A stretch of DNA of 64,000 bases, from NCBI GenBank assembly GCA_003508835.1, contig PUFA01000086.1, forward strand, positions 248,001 to 312,000, in the 5' to 3' direction. The position numbers and the translations under genes are program-made. Source of the DNA: Eonycteris spelaea (taxonomy: Eukaryota; Chordata; Mammalia; Chiroptera; Pteropodidae). Shown one piece after another: positions 1 through 13,695 of the stretch. Under the pieces are notes generated by a model. The model saw only the letters and a program-made list of their open reading frames with translations. It was not told where the DNA came from and made no database searches. Numbering within the stretch: the stretch's first letter is position 1; the number at the start of each line of letters is the position of its first letter.

Positions 1-1540
1 TATTTTGAAATGTTCTGTTCCTTGTTTACATTGTCTCTACAGAGAATATTGTGCTCATCCATATCGAAATTTATCAAACATTCTTATTAGATGTATATTT
101 GAGTTTCCTTGCCTATAACGTTCCTGAGAGAAGGGACAAGATCTTTATACTTTGGGGTTTGTAGCGTCTGAAACCAAGGTGGAACATGCGCAATCAAGAA
201 CTGTTGAATAATTTTAAATGTTGTAAACTCAACTTCTCAGTTCTTGATTATTTAGAGTATTCTTGAACCCATAAACTCTAATCTTGCTCTCTGGGTTCCT
301 ATAGGCCATTCAAATACACACACTGATATTATATGAGTATTCTTTTATAACTCAGATCTTTCTGTTACAAAGTTACTGAATGCAACTAGAGGGGAAAATT
401 ATGTGGCCACAAGATTGGGTGAAAATATAGAGATAGAGGCTCAAAAGTACTTCACTGAGCTGATCTTTTGAGTAGTAATGATAAACAGTCTGATAGACAT
501 TTCAGTATACTGGGTGGTAACTCCTGTATCCTATGATAAAACATGCCAAATTTATGAATAAGTAGCAATACAACTTTTCAACAAACTAATCCTCAGAGCT
601 TGAATCCTAATTTTCAAAGTAAGGTTAATAATATCTACATTACATAATTGGTGAGAGCTTCATAAAATAATGTATATAAACAAATAAAATAGTAAGTGAC
701 ATGCTTGATGTATGAAAATTATTAGTACTATCATAATTAATTTATTTTTTAATTGTGTAGTATTGATACTAAAATTAACTCCAAGTTAAAGCAGCACATT
801 TCAAGGTGAAATCTTATTTGAGACCAAGTCTTGCACATTTTCCTGAACACATGACACGATCATGAATTTTAAAGGTTTTAGTGAGAATTGCATAATTGAG
901 CAAATGTTTGAGATCATGAAGGGGGACTATCATTACTATTTAATTATAAACAAAAGATTCTGATGTTAAAGTTACAAATCAAATTATTTGATGATTATAC
1001 TTAAACATAATTTTAAGATATTGTATTAGGGAGTTGAATATTCCCTTAAAATGAACACTTCATTTTACTTTATTAAAGGAAGCTTCAGTGAAATTATTTT
1101 CTATAGATTCAAACATATCACAGTTTTACAACCAATTTGTGAACTCAATTCCTGATCTTTTGATTTAGAAATTTTGTGTTAACTCTTTAATTTATAAGCA
1201 TTCAGATGAGTTATAGAAATTAAGTACTTGTGAGCAAAAGACTCTACCAATTGTTCAAGCAATATATAAATTGGATGAGTTCTGGAACTGTGAAGATCAC
1301 AGTTACAGGGATGGAGACGCAAAGTACATGTCTTCAAGTTAATTTAGAAACATTTTTTATAAAGATATTAATAAATATTGAGAGCTCTGATAGAAAACGC
1401 AAGTATTATGAATGAACTATTCAAAATAACAAGAATCAGAGAATTCAAGGCAAATTTCAATCCATGCATCAAATGTGAGATTGAGAGATAATGAATATGT
1501 TTCTATTTGGTAGAGACTGGATAAAGATTTTTTTAAAAAA

Positions 1541-1640
1541 TGATAGATGATAGATGATGGATGACAGACAGACAGACAGATGATAGATAGATGATAGATG
1601 ATAGATATAGATAGATAGATAGATATAGATAGATGATAGA
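1541..1640. repeat. (GATA)n/(GACA)n compound repeat
   Basis: Units of GATA, GATGATA and GACA, imperfect, about 100 bases. The minus-strand open frame at 1417-1665, rich in Ser, Ile, Tyr and His, is its translation. Confidence 0.93.
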
Positions 1641-2087
1641 ATAGGGAAATTTTGAGTAGAATCATTAAAGTGCCTTAAATGTAGTGTAGTTTACTTTTCA
1701 TTTAGTTGGCAATGGAAAACTTCTATAGATAGATAGTAAAAATATTATTGTATTTCTGATGAAGAAAAGTCAACCTGGAGTATCTTGTAATTATAGAGTA
1801 ATACAAAGGAAAATATTTAAGGTTCAATAACCCAGAGATAACCACTATTAATATTTTTAGATATTTTCCATCACTATTTACATATACATTATATATCTAC
1901 CTATTCACATATATGATATTGCACCACTTTGCATATATAAATTTTGTTGAGTTTTACTTCATGTTATATCAAAACCACTGTTCTTAGCTAATAAAATGCT
2001 TTAAAAATACAACATGCAATATTGTGCAACTTCCACTAATGTTATAAATTAGCCTCTATAATTGTACATTTAAGTTGCTTATATTGT

Positions 2088-2160
2088 TTTTAATATATGT
2101 GTATACATATTTAATATATATATACACATACATCTATATTTATATACACATACATACAGA
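2088..2160. repeat. AT-rich TA/CA tract
   Basis: Interrupted TATATA and TACACATACA units. Confidence 0.8.
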
Positions 2161-3194
2161 TATCACAGATTAGATTACTGGATGTGGAATTTCTGGGTAA
2201 AGGAATGAGGACATGTTGAACTCTTTTGTACTAATAGACAGAGGCTTTCCAGAAAGAGTGTAATGATTTTTTTCTTCCTCAGTACTATGTGAGTTATTAA
2301 TACACAGAGTTGTCAACATTGAGGATGGTATATGTCTAGAATATTGTTAAGTATAAAGTTTAATTTTGCATTTTTTTGGTTGGTAGCATAATTTATTTGA
2401 CATAGTTATCTGTGTTTCTTCTGTTCATTTACTTTGACTATTTTCTTTCCGCTTTTTACATTTCATAATTTTATTTCCATGGCACATGCACATAGCACAG
2501 AAATTAATACTTTGTCACTGGTCTTACAAATATGTTCAGTTTGTTGTTTGCCTTTTAATGTTATTTGTTTTTGACAACTAGGAGCTTGTCATTTTTATAT
2601 ACTCAAATATATACCATTTTTCCTTTTTGATATCTGCTTAGTCTTTCACCATCTGAAAATTATATAAATGTTGAATTTGCTTTCAGGTATTATGTTTACG
2701 ACATTTAAAATGTACTGCTTCAGTCTATCAAGAAATTTCAGTAGTAAAGACCTAATATTCGCCAAACTATGGCTGAAACTTTAAATTTTTTAATAGAAAT
2801 AAAACTATTTTTTAAAATTCTCTTTGCTTTCCTTCTTCTTAAATGTACATAATGTGCATAAAATTTAATCTCCTTTAAAAATCTAATGATACTATATTTT
2901 TATCATATTCTATTATACTGTTTTTAAAATCTTACTTTTTCCATTTTTCCATGTTACAATGATTTAAAAGAGAAATTCAAACTTCCTCTTATTATGATGA
3001 CCTATTGTTTAGAATTGTGTATGTTGGGATGTGTGTGTGTGTGTGAAAACTAGATATTGGAAAGATATAAAGTGGCTTAAAATAAGGTATTAGGCTCCGT
3101 ATATCCTTGATTAATAGAAAACTAGCCACAAAATTGGTGGAGCTATGGATAATAGAATGCCAGACAAGAAAATACCATCTAATTGCATTGTTTT

Positions 3195-3675
3195 CTTTTT
3201 AAAAATTTATTTATTTTAATTAGTTTCAAGTATATAGTACATTGGTTAGACATCTATATAATTCATAAAATGATCCCCCTAATTGCTTCCTCCCTCCCCT
3301 GGCCCTCCGCCTACCCAACATATTAATGCGAACTACATTCTGTATGCTGTGACCCATGCCTGTAACCATCTATCAACTACTAATTTGTACTCTTTTAACT
3401 CTTCACTCCATTCTCCCAGTTCCCTAAGATCCCTACCCTCTGATCGTCATCAAATTGTCCACTATATTTGTAAGTCTGTTTTTGATAAGTTTGTTCTTTT
3501 TTTCCCCTTAGATTCCACATAGATGTGAAATCATATGGTATTTATTTTTGTCTGACTTTTTTCACTCATCATAAGAACCTCTAGGTCTATCCATGTCACT
3601 AAAAATGGTAGGATTTTATTTTTTTTAATGGCTGAGTAATATTCCATTGTATATATGAGCCATAATTTCTTCTAC
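3195..3675 (-). mobile_element. L1 3' end (ORF2 end and 3' UTR), antisense
   Basis: The plus strand reads as the complement of an L1 3' UTR: an A/T-rich start, TTAGTTTCAAG, ACATTGGTTAGACATC, AAAATGATCCCCCT, then the antisense ORF2 end including CTAGGTCTATCCATG and GAGTAATATTCCATTG. The first part is characteristic of L1 families common in bats. It is truncated at its 5' end near 3675. The open frame at 3283-3522 is a by-product. Confidence 0.85.
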
Positions 3676-4469
3676 CCCCCATCCTCAAAATGCATACACA
3701 CACACCCAACAAAACTTCTGTCCTAGTTAATAAAATTTGAGACTAGAGAATCACATATTTTTATATGTTTTCTTTAAATAGGTAGATTAAAGTTATACTG
3801 GTTTATATTTAGATTTTATTTTTATTTGTTTTAATGCTCACAGCATTAAATTATAATATTAATATCATGATTCAATTAATTTAAAGTTCCTTATTTTTAC
3901 TCACGGTCAATTGACATATCATTATTTTTTTTTCAGTAAAATGTGAATCTTTGCATATATGAAAATGTTAATGGCTTCATAATTGAATGAAAATTTGACT
4001 GAATTTTAAGTTCTCTATTCACAAACCTTTCTTCTAATTGCAAACTTTCCTCCATCGTCTGCTAGCTTTGATTTCTATGCAGCAGAAATTTGAGTTCAAT
4101 CTAATACTGGGTTCATGTTTTTTCTTTAACTGGCTGATAGAAATTTGTTTTTATCTTGAAATAAACACAGGATATCAGGATATTTTTAAAGTATCAGTCT
4201 CTTTACCTTGACTGTGTTTCATAGTTTGAACACTTTCAATATGCAAACATAAGTGCTTTATAAAATTCTAGTTATTTTTTTTCTTTCTACTGTATCATTA
4301 TCAAACTTGCTCACTTTATCTGATTTTTTTATCAAAACAAATTATGTTTTTATTTGGTCATCTGATCTTTATTTCCTTTGTTAATTCTACTATGACCTAG
4401 AAGAATTCTCAAACATGTAAGGGAGAACTATAATATGGTAAGAGTATTTTGTTGTTGTTGTTAACCAGG

Positions 4470-4665
4470 AAGATACAGACTGAATCTTGCCTTTAAGTTA
4501 GCTAGATTCAGTGAGTTTCACCTTTCACTGATCCATAAAATAGAGTGTTATTACCTTCTTTACTAAGAGGTTTGGCAATTAACTGAAGAAATGCTTGTAA
4601 ATACCTATTGAAATCCTCCTAGCAAGTTCTAAATAAGCATCAGTTATTATTAGTAATCAACAATA
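4470..4665 (+). mobile_element. MIR SINE relic
   Basis: The end matches MIR: ATGCTTGTAAATACCTATTG, then AAGTTCTAAATAAGCATCAG, TTATTATTAGT. The middle has the ATCCATAAAATAGAGTGTTA equivalent of the MIR core tail. It is old and diverged. Confidence 0.7.
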
Positions 4666-5489
4666 TTGCATTCTTTGGCTCTAAATTTTCTGTCTTTAAT
4701 TTATTTAATTTTATGAATTTAAGTTCAAGTTTCTTCTCTATCAGTATCTTTATTTCACCTTCAATCTCATGTTTAGTCTTCTTTACTGAGTTTTACTTGA
4801 AACTCAAACTTTTTAAAAATAAGTAACTTGTGTTTATTTTCTAATAAATCTTCATAAACATTTTTCCCCTTTTTACCCCGAATGTAAAATGTTCTTCTCC
4901 TCAAATGTTGCAGAATCTTTGATAAGATTCAAATATGCCTGAACAGTACATTAGGTGTATGACTGATGCCTTTAGCACTATAAAGTTACCATATTTCTGT
5001 GGTGGTGACCCAAAAAAATCTATCTTTATCCCTGCCTGCACTTTTTTTTTCCACTCTCTTTCAAAACTGTGGCTATCTTACAAAAATCTGACTTAGATTA
5101 CTTGTTTTCAGTGTTGATGCAACTTTCTTTTTAATATCTTTCTTTTTTTGTATCCCACGCATTTCAATAAGGCCATGCATGGATAAAGATAAAGCAGGTA
5201 CCCAAAGACATCTGCCATTTCATGCCAGACCTTTATACTCTAGGTTTATGAGCAGAAAAATGATATGATAAAAGAGATGTTAGATAACTGTGTTTTCATC
5301 TGTGAATATGATTGACACTACAGAGAAGGCCTTCTCCTCTAACTTTTTAAGATAGAAGGATATTGTTCATTCCTCACTATTCTCATGAATAAATTCTTTA
5401 AACTTGCGTTCGACTATTTTGCTCAGAACTCTCACATTATTAGTTTATCACACTGTTTTACAGAACAGAGCTGTCCAAGGGAGAGATGC

Positions 5490-5650
5490 TGCTGCCAGAG
5501 CTAGAAAAACCAGGTCTGAAACTGTGCTCCAAAATTTATTAGTTCTATAAATACTTAATCTTTCTGAAATTCAGCATTCTAAGTATATATAGTAACATTA
5601 ATTTATATCAAATTATATCAATTAATATCATATTCACTTAATCACAGAGA
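5490..5650 (+). mobile_element. MIR SINE relic
   Basis: AACCAGGTCTGAAACTGTGC, CTTAATCTTTCTGAAATTCA and the following TAGTAACATTAATT follow the MIR order (tRNA-like head, core CTTAACCTCTCTG-type motif, tail). Confidence 0.65.
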
Positions 5651-8367
5651 TGTTTTTCACCTTAAAAAATGTCATTTTTTGCAGTCCATTGCAACAACTG
5701 TCCCAGGTTAACATTCAATATATATCAGTTGTTAAATGTCTAGTTTTTCTCTTTATATATACATTTTTTTCTGATCTAGAATATAAATATATTAAAGAGA
5801 TGGACCATTACTATTTCTTTCATGGTTAGCACCTTATTTAATGTCTTACGCACTATAGATATACAAATACTGTTTACTCAATAAGAAAACCAAGATTTTT
5901 TGCTATTGAATGACTTCTGAGAGTAAAAGAATTACAGTATGATAGAGTTGACAAGAAAATCCAAAGGAAAAGATAAACCTTAAGAAAAAAAAAATGACAT
6001 GATAAATTGTACTAGGGGTTGGGTTTATTTTAAAAATAAATTTTAAATTCAAAATTTAAAGCTTGACAAATTTTAAAGAATAAGAAGTAGAAAAAGCAGT
6101 AAAATTAATTCTATGTTTTATATTAATTTTCAGATATTGATTAGAACTTTATTATATATGAGGATATCAAAATGATGGCATGTTTCCTATATCTTTTTGG
6201 ATATGTCTTATAATACCAGACTAATACAAAGTAGCCTTACTATCAGCATGTTCAAATGCTACTGCTAATAGTAATAACAACATCTCTTTCACTAAGTGCA
6301 TTATCAGGCACATTTCAGATGCTAAATGAACATTGAGAATTAGAAAAATCTGTAACAGCAATGGATCATATCTTTTATCACTTACAGTTTTATGTAATGC
6401 ATAGTAGAGACCATATAATAATTGTTATACAAAATACACTCGCTGTATGAAGTAATAACATTTTTACAGTGGCATTTACAAATTAGTTCTGAACTTTGCT
6501 ATAAATATAAACTGTTATATAGCAGCATTTAATTCTGTATAGGTTCCCTTGTTTTCAAATTCTACTATTAACAATATTATTGTAATTTTGGAGATATAGT
6601 GGAAACTCAATTTCAATCAAAAATAATTTCATGATCAGATACTTCTAAGATGAATATGTTTGCTATAGAACATTTATTATAAAGAGCAATGATTTATAAC
6701 ACGATTTATATGTTTGAGACATATATATTCCTTTCTACAAGTTACTGCTAAGTGGGGAGTTGTCAAGAACATCAATAAACTATTTTGTTAATTGAAAACA
6801 AAAATAATTTTTTTTGTTATCATAAATCTGGACTAGAACAGAAAAAAATCATTAGTGATTAGTACCTTTAGGATGATTTATTAAAATAATTTTGTCCTCT
6901 TACTATATTTTTACTAAAATGTTTATATTTATATATTAAGTCATGCTAAAAATAATATAAATAATTTTTCTTTTTCTGACTTCTTTAAAAACTTATTTTA
7001 CTGCTTTTTAACCTAAATTTTAGGTATCATATACTGTATTTCTAATTTAATTGAGCATATAGACATTTAATATTAGCTAGAAAAAAAGGCATTTTCCAAT
7101 TACGTTTAATTTGTTATATTGAAATTCTTAAACATAGAATTCATGTGTGACTTAGCTTTAGAAAAAGTATACTAGCAGTAATTATACACACACTCCCATT
7201 TTTCTTTGTAGAAATATTCCTGACGTTAAAAAAATTGGGACTATAAGGAAGTTATTTTAGGTGAATGGTATCATCAATACATATCATATCCCAGGCATTA
7301 AAAAGACTAAACTTATCCTACTGAATGCTTATTTGGACATAAAAATACCTTAAGATTTTGATCTGCTTCTTACTAAGTAGGATAAAGAAAAAAAAAAAAC
7401 ACATCTTCTTGTTATCAATAGGACCTACTGTCTCACCCCAAGGTTTTTCTGAATGACAAACAGAAAGGAGAATTCATAAAGCTTATGCAAGTCTCCTATT
7501 GACAGAAAAATTATAAAACAACACTAAAATGGAAATGCACAGCAGGATACACTAGTACAATAAGGTTCTAATGCTTTATAGACCTGTATCACCTGAATTC
7601 CTAAAAATATAAGGTGAGCAAAAATAAAGTTTCATTTTTCGATAGGTAGGCTTGGTGGGATTGTAACTGCCTCAATGAACGGTATCGAACACCGCAGAAA
7701 GCGCACAGTAACAGCCTACAGCATGATTTCACATGCAGTTTTACTCATCTCACACAGCTAGCTTCTGAATCATATACAGAACAGAATTTTTTCCCAAACT
7801 AAACAATTAGCAACATTAAATCCTCCACCATACTGCTTTCAGTATGATGACTCTGGAAAAGGTGACTCATTTTATAGAAGCACAAAATGAATCACTTAGT
7901 TTTAATGTTTGAAAGAAGGGTGACCCAGGCTTGTTTTCAGACCTCTATTTTGTCCTCGCAATAGAGGCTACTACCTTAAACCACAACAAGGGAGCTGTTG
8001 ATAACTCTAGATGCTGATGCCTGTGGGACACTGATATAGGTTTCATATATATATATTTTTTCAATTGGTATTCTTGATATGTGTCCACTGAGTCTCTTGG
8101 GATCATCTGCTTTTCAATTTTTCTCCAGAAGTTCAATGTAATAGTTTTTTTTTCTCTCTCTCTTGTTTGCAAGTTTGTCTTCCATCTAGGATGCATTTAT
8201 TTCTGACTGTATAGACTATTTCAAAATGCGTGTACCATTACAATTGCATTAGAAGCATTTGTTTTAAAACAACAACAGCAACAACAATACAGCACTTTGA
8301 CCTGATCTCAGAAAGCAAATATAATCATCACAATGCATGTGGATAGCTCTAAATAACCTGCATTTTG

Positions 8368-8385
8368 AAAAAAAAAAAAAAAAAA
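8368..8385 (+). repeat. A run, 18 bases
   Basis: Pure A homopolymer. I could not assign a retroposon body to its left. Confidence 0.9.
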
Positions 8386-9109
8386 CCTCAGGAAAATTTT
8401 ATATACAATAAAGGTTTATGAAAACTACTTATATCTTTCTAACACTTCCTGGCAATCTTTCCCACTTACCTTTATTTCTTTCTCCACACTCTTAAAATAG
8501 ACAAAGACAATGGGCAATGTCTCACAGAAAGTAGCATGTGCATGTTACTTCTTTTATAATCTCACTGAACAGCTCTTTACATTTGAACTTACATTGACCA
8601 GCCAGCTCTCATCACCTGGGACTTCCTTAGGTGTTCTTTTTATTCTTATTTTTAAAAACCATGATTGTACTCTTGTGATAAAATGTTTCCAAATATCAGA
8701 ATTTGGATAATTGGGCAGTTCACTTTCAGAATCTTATTGCTAAGTTTATGCTCCAAATAACATTTGGAAGTAAACTATTTAAACTAGTAGAAAGATATCA
8801 GAACATATCCACAGACACACAACTTAACTGAAGATATGTTATTTTTCAACCCAATTCCGTTAACTGGTGAACAAGCACAACTAGAAGTAAGTTGAAAATT
8901 AAATATGGGGAAGAGAAGAGTTTCAAATAAAAACATAATTTGAAATATTTCATAATGATCTAACAAAAAAAACAAGAAAATTAATAAGTAAGTTTTTCAG
9001 TGACGAGGTATAGGATGGTCAGTTTTATGTACATAGAAAATATTTGAGATAGGTTGTCCTAATCAATTAACCCGCAGGTACTAATTGAAAGAAAGTAAAA
9101 AGATAGGAA

Positions 9110-9280
9110 GTAGAATAACATTTATTGATATTAGTCTTGTGCCTGGCTCTATGTATTAAATTTTCACAATGCCATTGCTCTAAAACTGTCAAAAACCTTG
9201 GGAGTGGTATATAGTTTGAATCAGAATCGGACTTTAAACCCTGTGCTTTTTAAAACCTATTGACTTTCCAGCATTATGTA
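9110..9280 (-). mobile_element. MIR SINE relic
   Basis: The plus strand shows the complement of MIR: ATTTATTGATATTAGTCTTG, GTGCCTGGCTCTATG, AATTTTCACAATGCC, then GAATCAGAATCGGACTTTAA and CCTGTGCTTTTTAAAACC. Confidence 0.65.
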
Positions 9281-9739
9281 GGCAAGACCACTGTTTTGGG
9301 CCCTTATTTACATGCCTGAATGCACCTCCACTCCTGTGTTTCTCATTCCCTGACCTCTAGCATCTCTGGCTTTCTTTCTATTATTTTTTTTTAAAGATAT
9401 TGACCAAATTCAATAAATAATAATAAGAGTACTTTTTTAAAATATAGATCTACTAATGAGACAAATGGAATTTTTCTTGAGGGAAGATAATATTTCACTT
9501 AATTGAGGTTCAAAGGTAGTGTTCTCTGTCATCAAATAAATCGCAAATGTTAGTTCATAAAAAATATTCTTTCTATGGGCCTAACAGAAACAGGCATCAG
9601 TCCCAACTTGGCCTATGGACCAGAGTTTGCCAACCTATGGCCCAAATCTGAAGTCGATATTCTAAAATTTTATATTTGAAGTGTTTCTAAGATTTGACAA
9701 TTTACTACCTTTCCATCCATATTTCTCACTACTTTCATT

Positions 9740-10060
9740 TACATATTGCTCTAGCCAAACTAAAATATTTACCATTCACTGTAAACCATCTACACTCACC
9801 AAGTCTATTTCTTTGTTCATCTCCCAACTCAAAATAGTTTGAGGATATGCTCAAATGGCACCTTCTTTTTGAGTTTTTTCCTGCACCTCCAGCCAGAATT
9901 GATCCTTTTTCTTCCTCTCGATACTTGTAAAATAGGTATTGCTTATTTAACCACTCATAGATATTTTATTTCTTATACTAGATCCCAAGATTCTTGAGCA
10001 CAAGTACCATGTCTTGTTCATTTTTGTGTCTCCCTTGGTATACTAGCATGAACAAATATT
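9740..10060 (+). mobile_element. L2 LINE 3' end relic
   Basis: The order follows an L2 3' end: CTCAAATGGCACCTTCTTTT, a TTTTCCTGCACC stretch, CTAGATCCCAAGATTCTTGA, GCACAAGTACCATGTCTTGT, and a TCTCCCTTGGTATACTAGCA tail. The short open frame at 9994-10188 is part of it. Confidence 0.6.
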
Positions 10061-10474
10061 CAACAGATAGTTGTAGATTCATGATTGCACATGGAGGGAG
10101 AATAATTCATATTAGAGGGGTCCTGCTGCTGTTCATTTCTGAGTTGCTTCCCCATTCCTTGTTTAACTTCCAATCCATTTGTAAATAGCTCCCTATATTA
10201 AATGTTTTCCATTTAATCACATGGCATCTGCTCTGGTTCTCTCACTGGACCCTGACAGATAAAATTAATCTAAGTAGTGCATATAAACCATGAGAACTTC
10301 TGCCATTCAATCATCCATCAAATTACAATAAAGGAGAGCACTACAACTAAAAAGTTCCTGTAGTATTAAGTTAATTAGGAATTTTCTGCAATTTTTTTTA
10401 TGTTTCTTATTAGAATATGTCAAACATTTCCATTTATAGGGTTTTGCATTAATTAGTTCTTTAGCTTTCCATTT

Positions 10475-10725
10475 CATAAGTCAGGTCTCAACTCAAAAGC
10501 TTCTTCCTCAAAGACATTTCCCTGACCACTCTCACCAAACTCCTTCATTTATTCACAATCATATTATGCAATATGCTCTCTGTAACATATATCAGTGCCT
10601 GAAATTATCTTATTTATTGCAATTTTAATTTTCTGTCTCTCTAAACTAAAATGTCATTTCCATGAAGGTTTATGATCACAATCTCTATATATCTAGCTCC
10701 AAAAAAATTGTCTGGCAATAAAAGT
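10475..10725 (+). mobile_element. L2 LINE 3' end relic
   Basis: Clear L2 motifs in order: AGGTCTCAACTCAAAAGC, TTCCTCAAAGACATTTCCCT, GACCACTCTCACCAAACTCC, CTGAAATTATCTTATTTATT, AATGTCATTTCCATGAAGG. Confidence 0.8.
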
Positions 10726-10949
10726 CTCTCTCATTCATTCTCCCTCTTATTCATATTCTCTCTCTTACCCTCTCTCTCATTCTGATAGACATAGATATAA
10801 TATGTATCTATTTATAACTAATGGACTGATTCTTTTTTGGGTGATAAAAGAGATTTCTTGTGTCAAAAAGCTTAAAATATAAGACAGATCAATTATTATA
10901 TGCTACTAATCAAAAACAGAGCTTTCTGTGTGGTTCTAACTTTCTATGA

Positions 10950-11130
10950 ATTTGAAAAATGTGAGTACTACTTCACATTTCTACAGAATTTTAAAGCCTA
11001 TTGTATATTTTATTTCATTTGAGCCTCAAAGGAGCAGTGTGATGTAAAGAGAATTGTCCACTTTTTTTTTTTTTTTACAGAAGTTAAATGACATCAAAAA
11101 CATAAATCCAGCAGTGAGATAAGACTCTCT
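10950..11130 (-). mobile_element. MIR SINE relic
   Basis: Complement of MIR on the plus strand: TTTATTTCATTTGAGCCTCA, a 15-base T run at 11062-11076, ACAGAAGTTAAATGACATCA and CAGCAGTGAGATAAGACTC. Confidence 0.6.
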
Positions 11131-12374
11131 AATGAAGATAGAACTCTTTTATTTTTTCAGAAATGTAGAACTACTCTTAATTTAGAAAAATAGGCCAAAT
11201 GAAGATCTAAAAATAAAATAAAAATCTGCTATTGTTACAACATGCATGATGTTTTTTTAGCTTGCTGAAAGCATCATAGATCTATTTCCTAAAATAAGAG
11301 AAGTTGTAGGTTTGTATGCATATGGGTCAAGGGTCTATGCATAGGCTTTCAGTATATGCTAGTAAATAAATGGAGCTAGAGTGAGATGTCATTCAAATAC
11401 ATTTAGCCACTGATTTAAAATAAATCACATGACAGGAGCATTTGCTTTCAAACATCATACTCACCAAGCTGACATCACATGGAAGAAACCAATTTATGCA
11501 TATTTATATGTGTAGATAATCAATTAAAAAGTATTGAGAAACAGGTTCTATAAACATAGTTTTGTGCATGAGGCCTGGCCTAGAACTGACCCGTTAGATG
11601 ACAGCTGTTTAGTATTAAAAGAACCTAGAGATAAAAATAATCTCATGTGAGGCCATGTAAAATATATTGGAAAATTTGTAAATTCACAGTCTCTTGGTGA
11701 TTCTTTTCCTTTTTGAGACACCCTTCTCTGCTCTGATTTTTACCCAATATCCCAGAGCCATTTCTGTCGGTGATGAAAACTAAAAACGAGGTTGCTTAGA
11801 TACAACAAATCCCGTAAAGCCAAAGGGAAGCTGAAGGTCAAAGAGTGAATTAGATTGACGTTTTGCTCTTGTTTGAAAATAGAATTTACTTGGCTTGCTG
11901 ACAGAATAGGAAAATATGGACAGCTAAGGAAGAAAAGACATATTATTTTTGCTATAGACTGAAATTCACTAAGAAATTAGATATAAGGAAAAGTACAATG
12001 AATAATATTATAGTAATAAATCACTTAGAGAGACTATGAACCTAAACATTTACTATTTTTTTCTACCAAAATTGATCAAGTGATAGTTTCAATTGAGGAA
12101 AAATCCCAACTAGCTTTAAATATAAATGAATGCTAAAGGACAAGCAGAATTACATAATAATACTGGTTAGAGCCAGAGCCAAATAAAAATGGAACTATGT
12201 CTTGAGTAATCTAAATTAAAAACAACCTTGTGTATAAAGTGAACAACATAGATATCTCCTTAAATTTATTTTTAAACGCTTGTTTCTCCACTTAATTTTT
12301 TTCTAATACAATAATTTGATAAAAATAAAAAAGAAAATGATAAATTATGACTAAACTCCCATTTAATTAAAAGG

Positions 12375-13062
12375 GAAACTATGTTTAGTTTTTTATGAAT
12401 ATCCATGCTGTTTTCAATTGGGGGTGCACCAGTTTGCAGTCCCACAAATAGTATACAAGTGTCCCCTTTTCTCCACATCTTCACCAACACGTGGTTTGTT
12501 GACTTTTTGATAATAGCTATTCTGACTGATATAAAGTGGATCTCATTGTTGATTTGCATTTCTCTAATGATTAGTGATGTTGAACATCTTTTCACTTGCC
12601 TTTTAGTCATCTGTATGTCTTTGGAGAAATGTGTTTTCATGTCCTTTGCCCATTTGTCAATCAGATTGCTTTGCTATTGAGTTGTATGAGTTCCTTATAT
12701 ATTTTGGATATCAACCCTTTATTATATATGTTAACTGCAAATATATTCTCTCATTCAGTGGGTTGCCTTTATGTTTTGTTGAAGGTTTCATTCACTGTGC
12801 AAAAGCTTTTTAGTTTGATGTAGTCCCATGTGTTTATTTTTGCTTTTGTTTCTACTGCTTGAGGGTATGCATCCAAAAAGTTTTTACTTAGTCTGATGTC
12901 AGATAGTTTGCTTCCTATGCTTTCTATTAGAAGTTTTATTGTTCCAGGCCTCACATTCAAGTCTATAACCCCATTTGAGTTTATTTTTGTATGTGGTGTA
13001 AGAGAGTGATCCAGTTTCATTCTTTTGTTTGTTTGTTTTTGCATGTATCTGTCTAGTTTCCA
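12375..13062 (-). mobile_element. Inverted 5' half of a twin-primed L1 (ORF2 part)
   Basis: On the minus strand this is L1 ORF2 from the TGGAAACTAGACAG region through ATGGGACTACATCAAACT, GCAAATCA-type and AAACAGCATGGATATTC motifs, ending near AAAAAACTAAACATAG. It sits head to head with 13063-13695, and its far end is the L1 position where that segment begins, so both halves come from one insertion. The open frames on both strands here are relics or shadows of ORF2. Confidence 0.9.
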
Positions 13063-13695
13063 CAAATGGATATACCATACAATCCAGCAATTCCACTTCT
13101 GGGTATTTATCCAACAAAACAAAACACTAATTCAAACAAAACAAAAAAAACATATGCACCTCTATGTTCATTTCAGCATTATTTACAATAGCCAACATAT
13201 AGAAGCAACCTAGATGACCATTGATAGATGAATGGATAGAGAAGATGTGTCTTACATGCAGTGGAATATTATGCAGCAATAAAAAATAATGAAATCTTGT
13301 CATTTGCAACAACATGAATAGATATAGAGAGTATTATGCTAATCAAAATAAGACAGGCAAAGAAAGGCAAATACTGTATGGTTTCACTTATATGTGGAAT
13401 CTAAAAACAAGACAAACAAAACAAAACAAAACAAAATGAAAGCAGACTTATAGAAACAGAGATCAAAGGGTTACCAGAAGAGAGGGCATGGGAAATGGGT
13501 GAAAAGGGAATAGAAATATAATCAATATTACTGTTATAAGTTTTCATGGTGACAGATGATTACTAGAATTAGTGGGATGATCATATTATAAGGTCTAAAA
13601 ATGTCAAATTACTATATTTGTACACTTGAAACTAATATAACCAATATAAGATTATATACCAACTATAGTTATATACTTAAATTAAAAAAAAATTC
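13063..13695 (+). mobile_element. Sense 3' half of the same L1 (ORF2 end, 3' UTR)
   Basis: The segment starts at ATACCATACAATCCAGCAATT and continues through ACTTCTGGGTATTTATCC, the TGGAATATTATGCAGC motif and the GTGGTGACAGATG-type 3' UTR to ACACTTGAAACTAATATAA, ending in an A-rich tail near 13695. It contains internal AAAC repeats. Together with the inverted piece at 12375-13062 it forms a 1.3 kb insertion. Confidence 0.9.

Noticed and set aside
9575..9690. Possible hAT (MER1-like) relic with TTTGCCAACCTATGGCCC
   Set aside because: One good motif only; the neighbouring order is not preserved well enough to list.
12272..13315. Cluster of overlapping 60-122 codon frames on both strands
   Set aside because: All fall in the twin-primed L1 and its inverted half; they are ORF2 remnants or their shadows.
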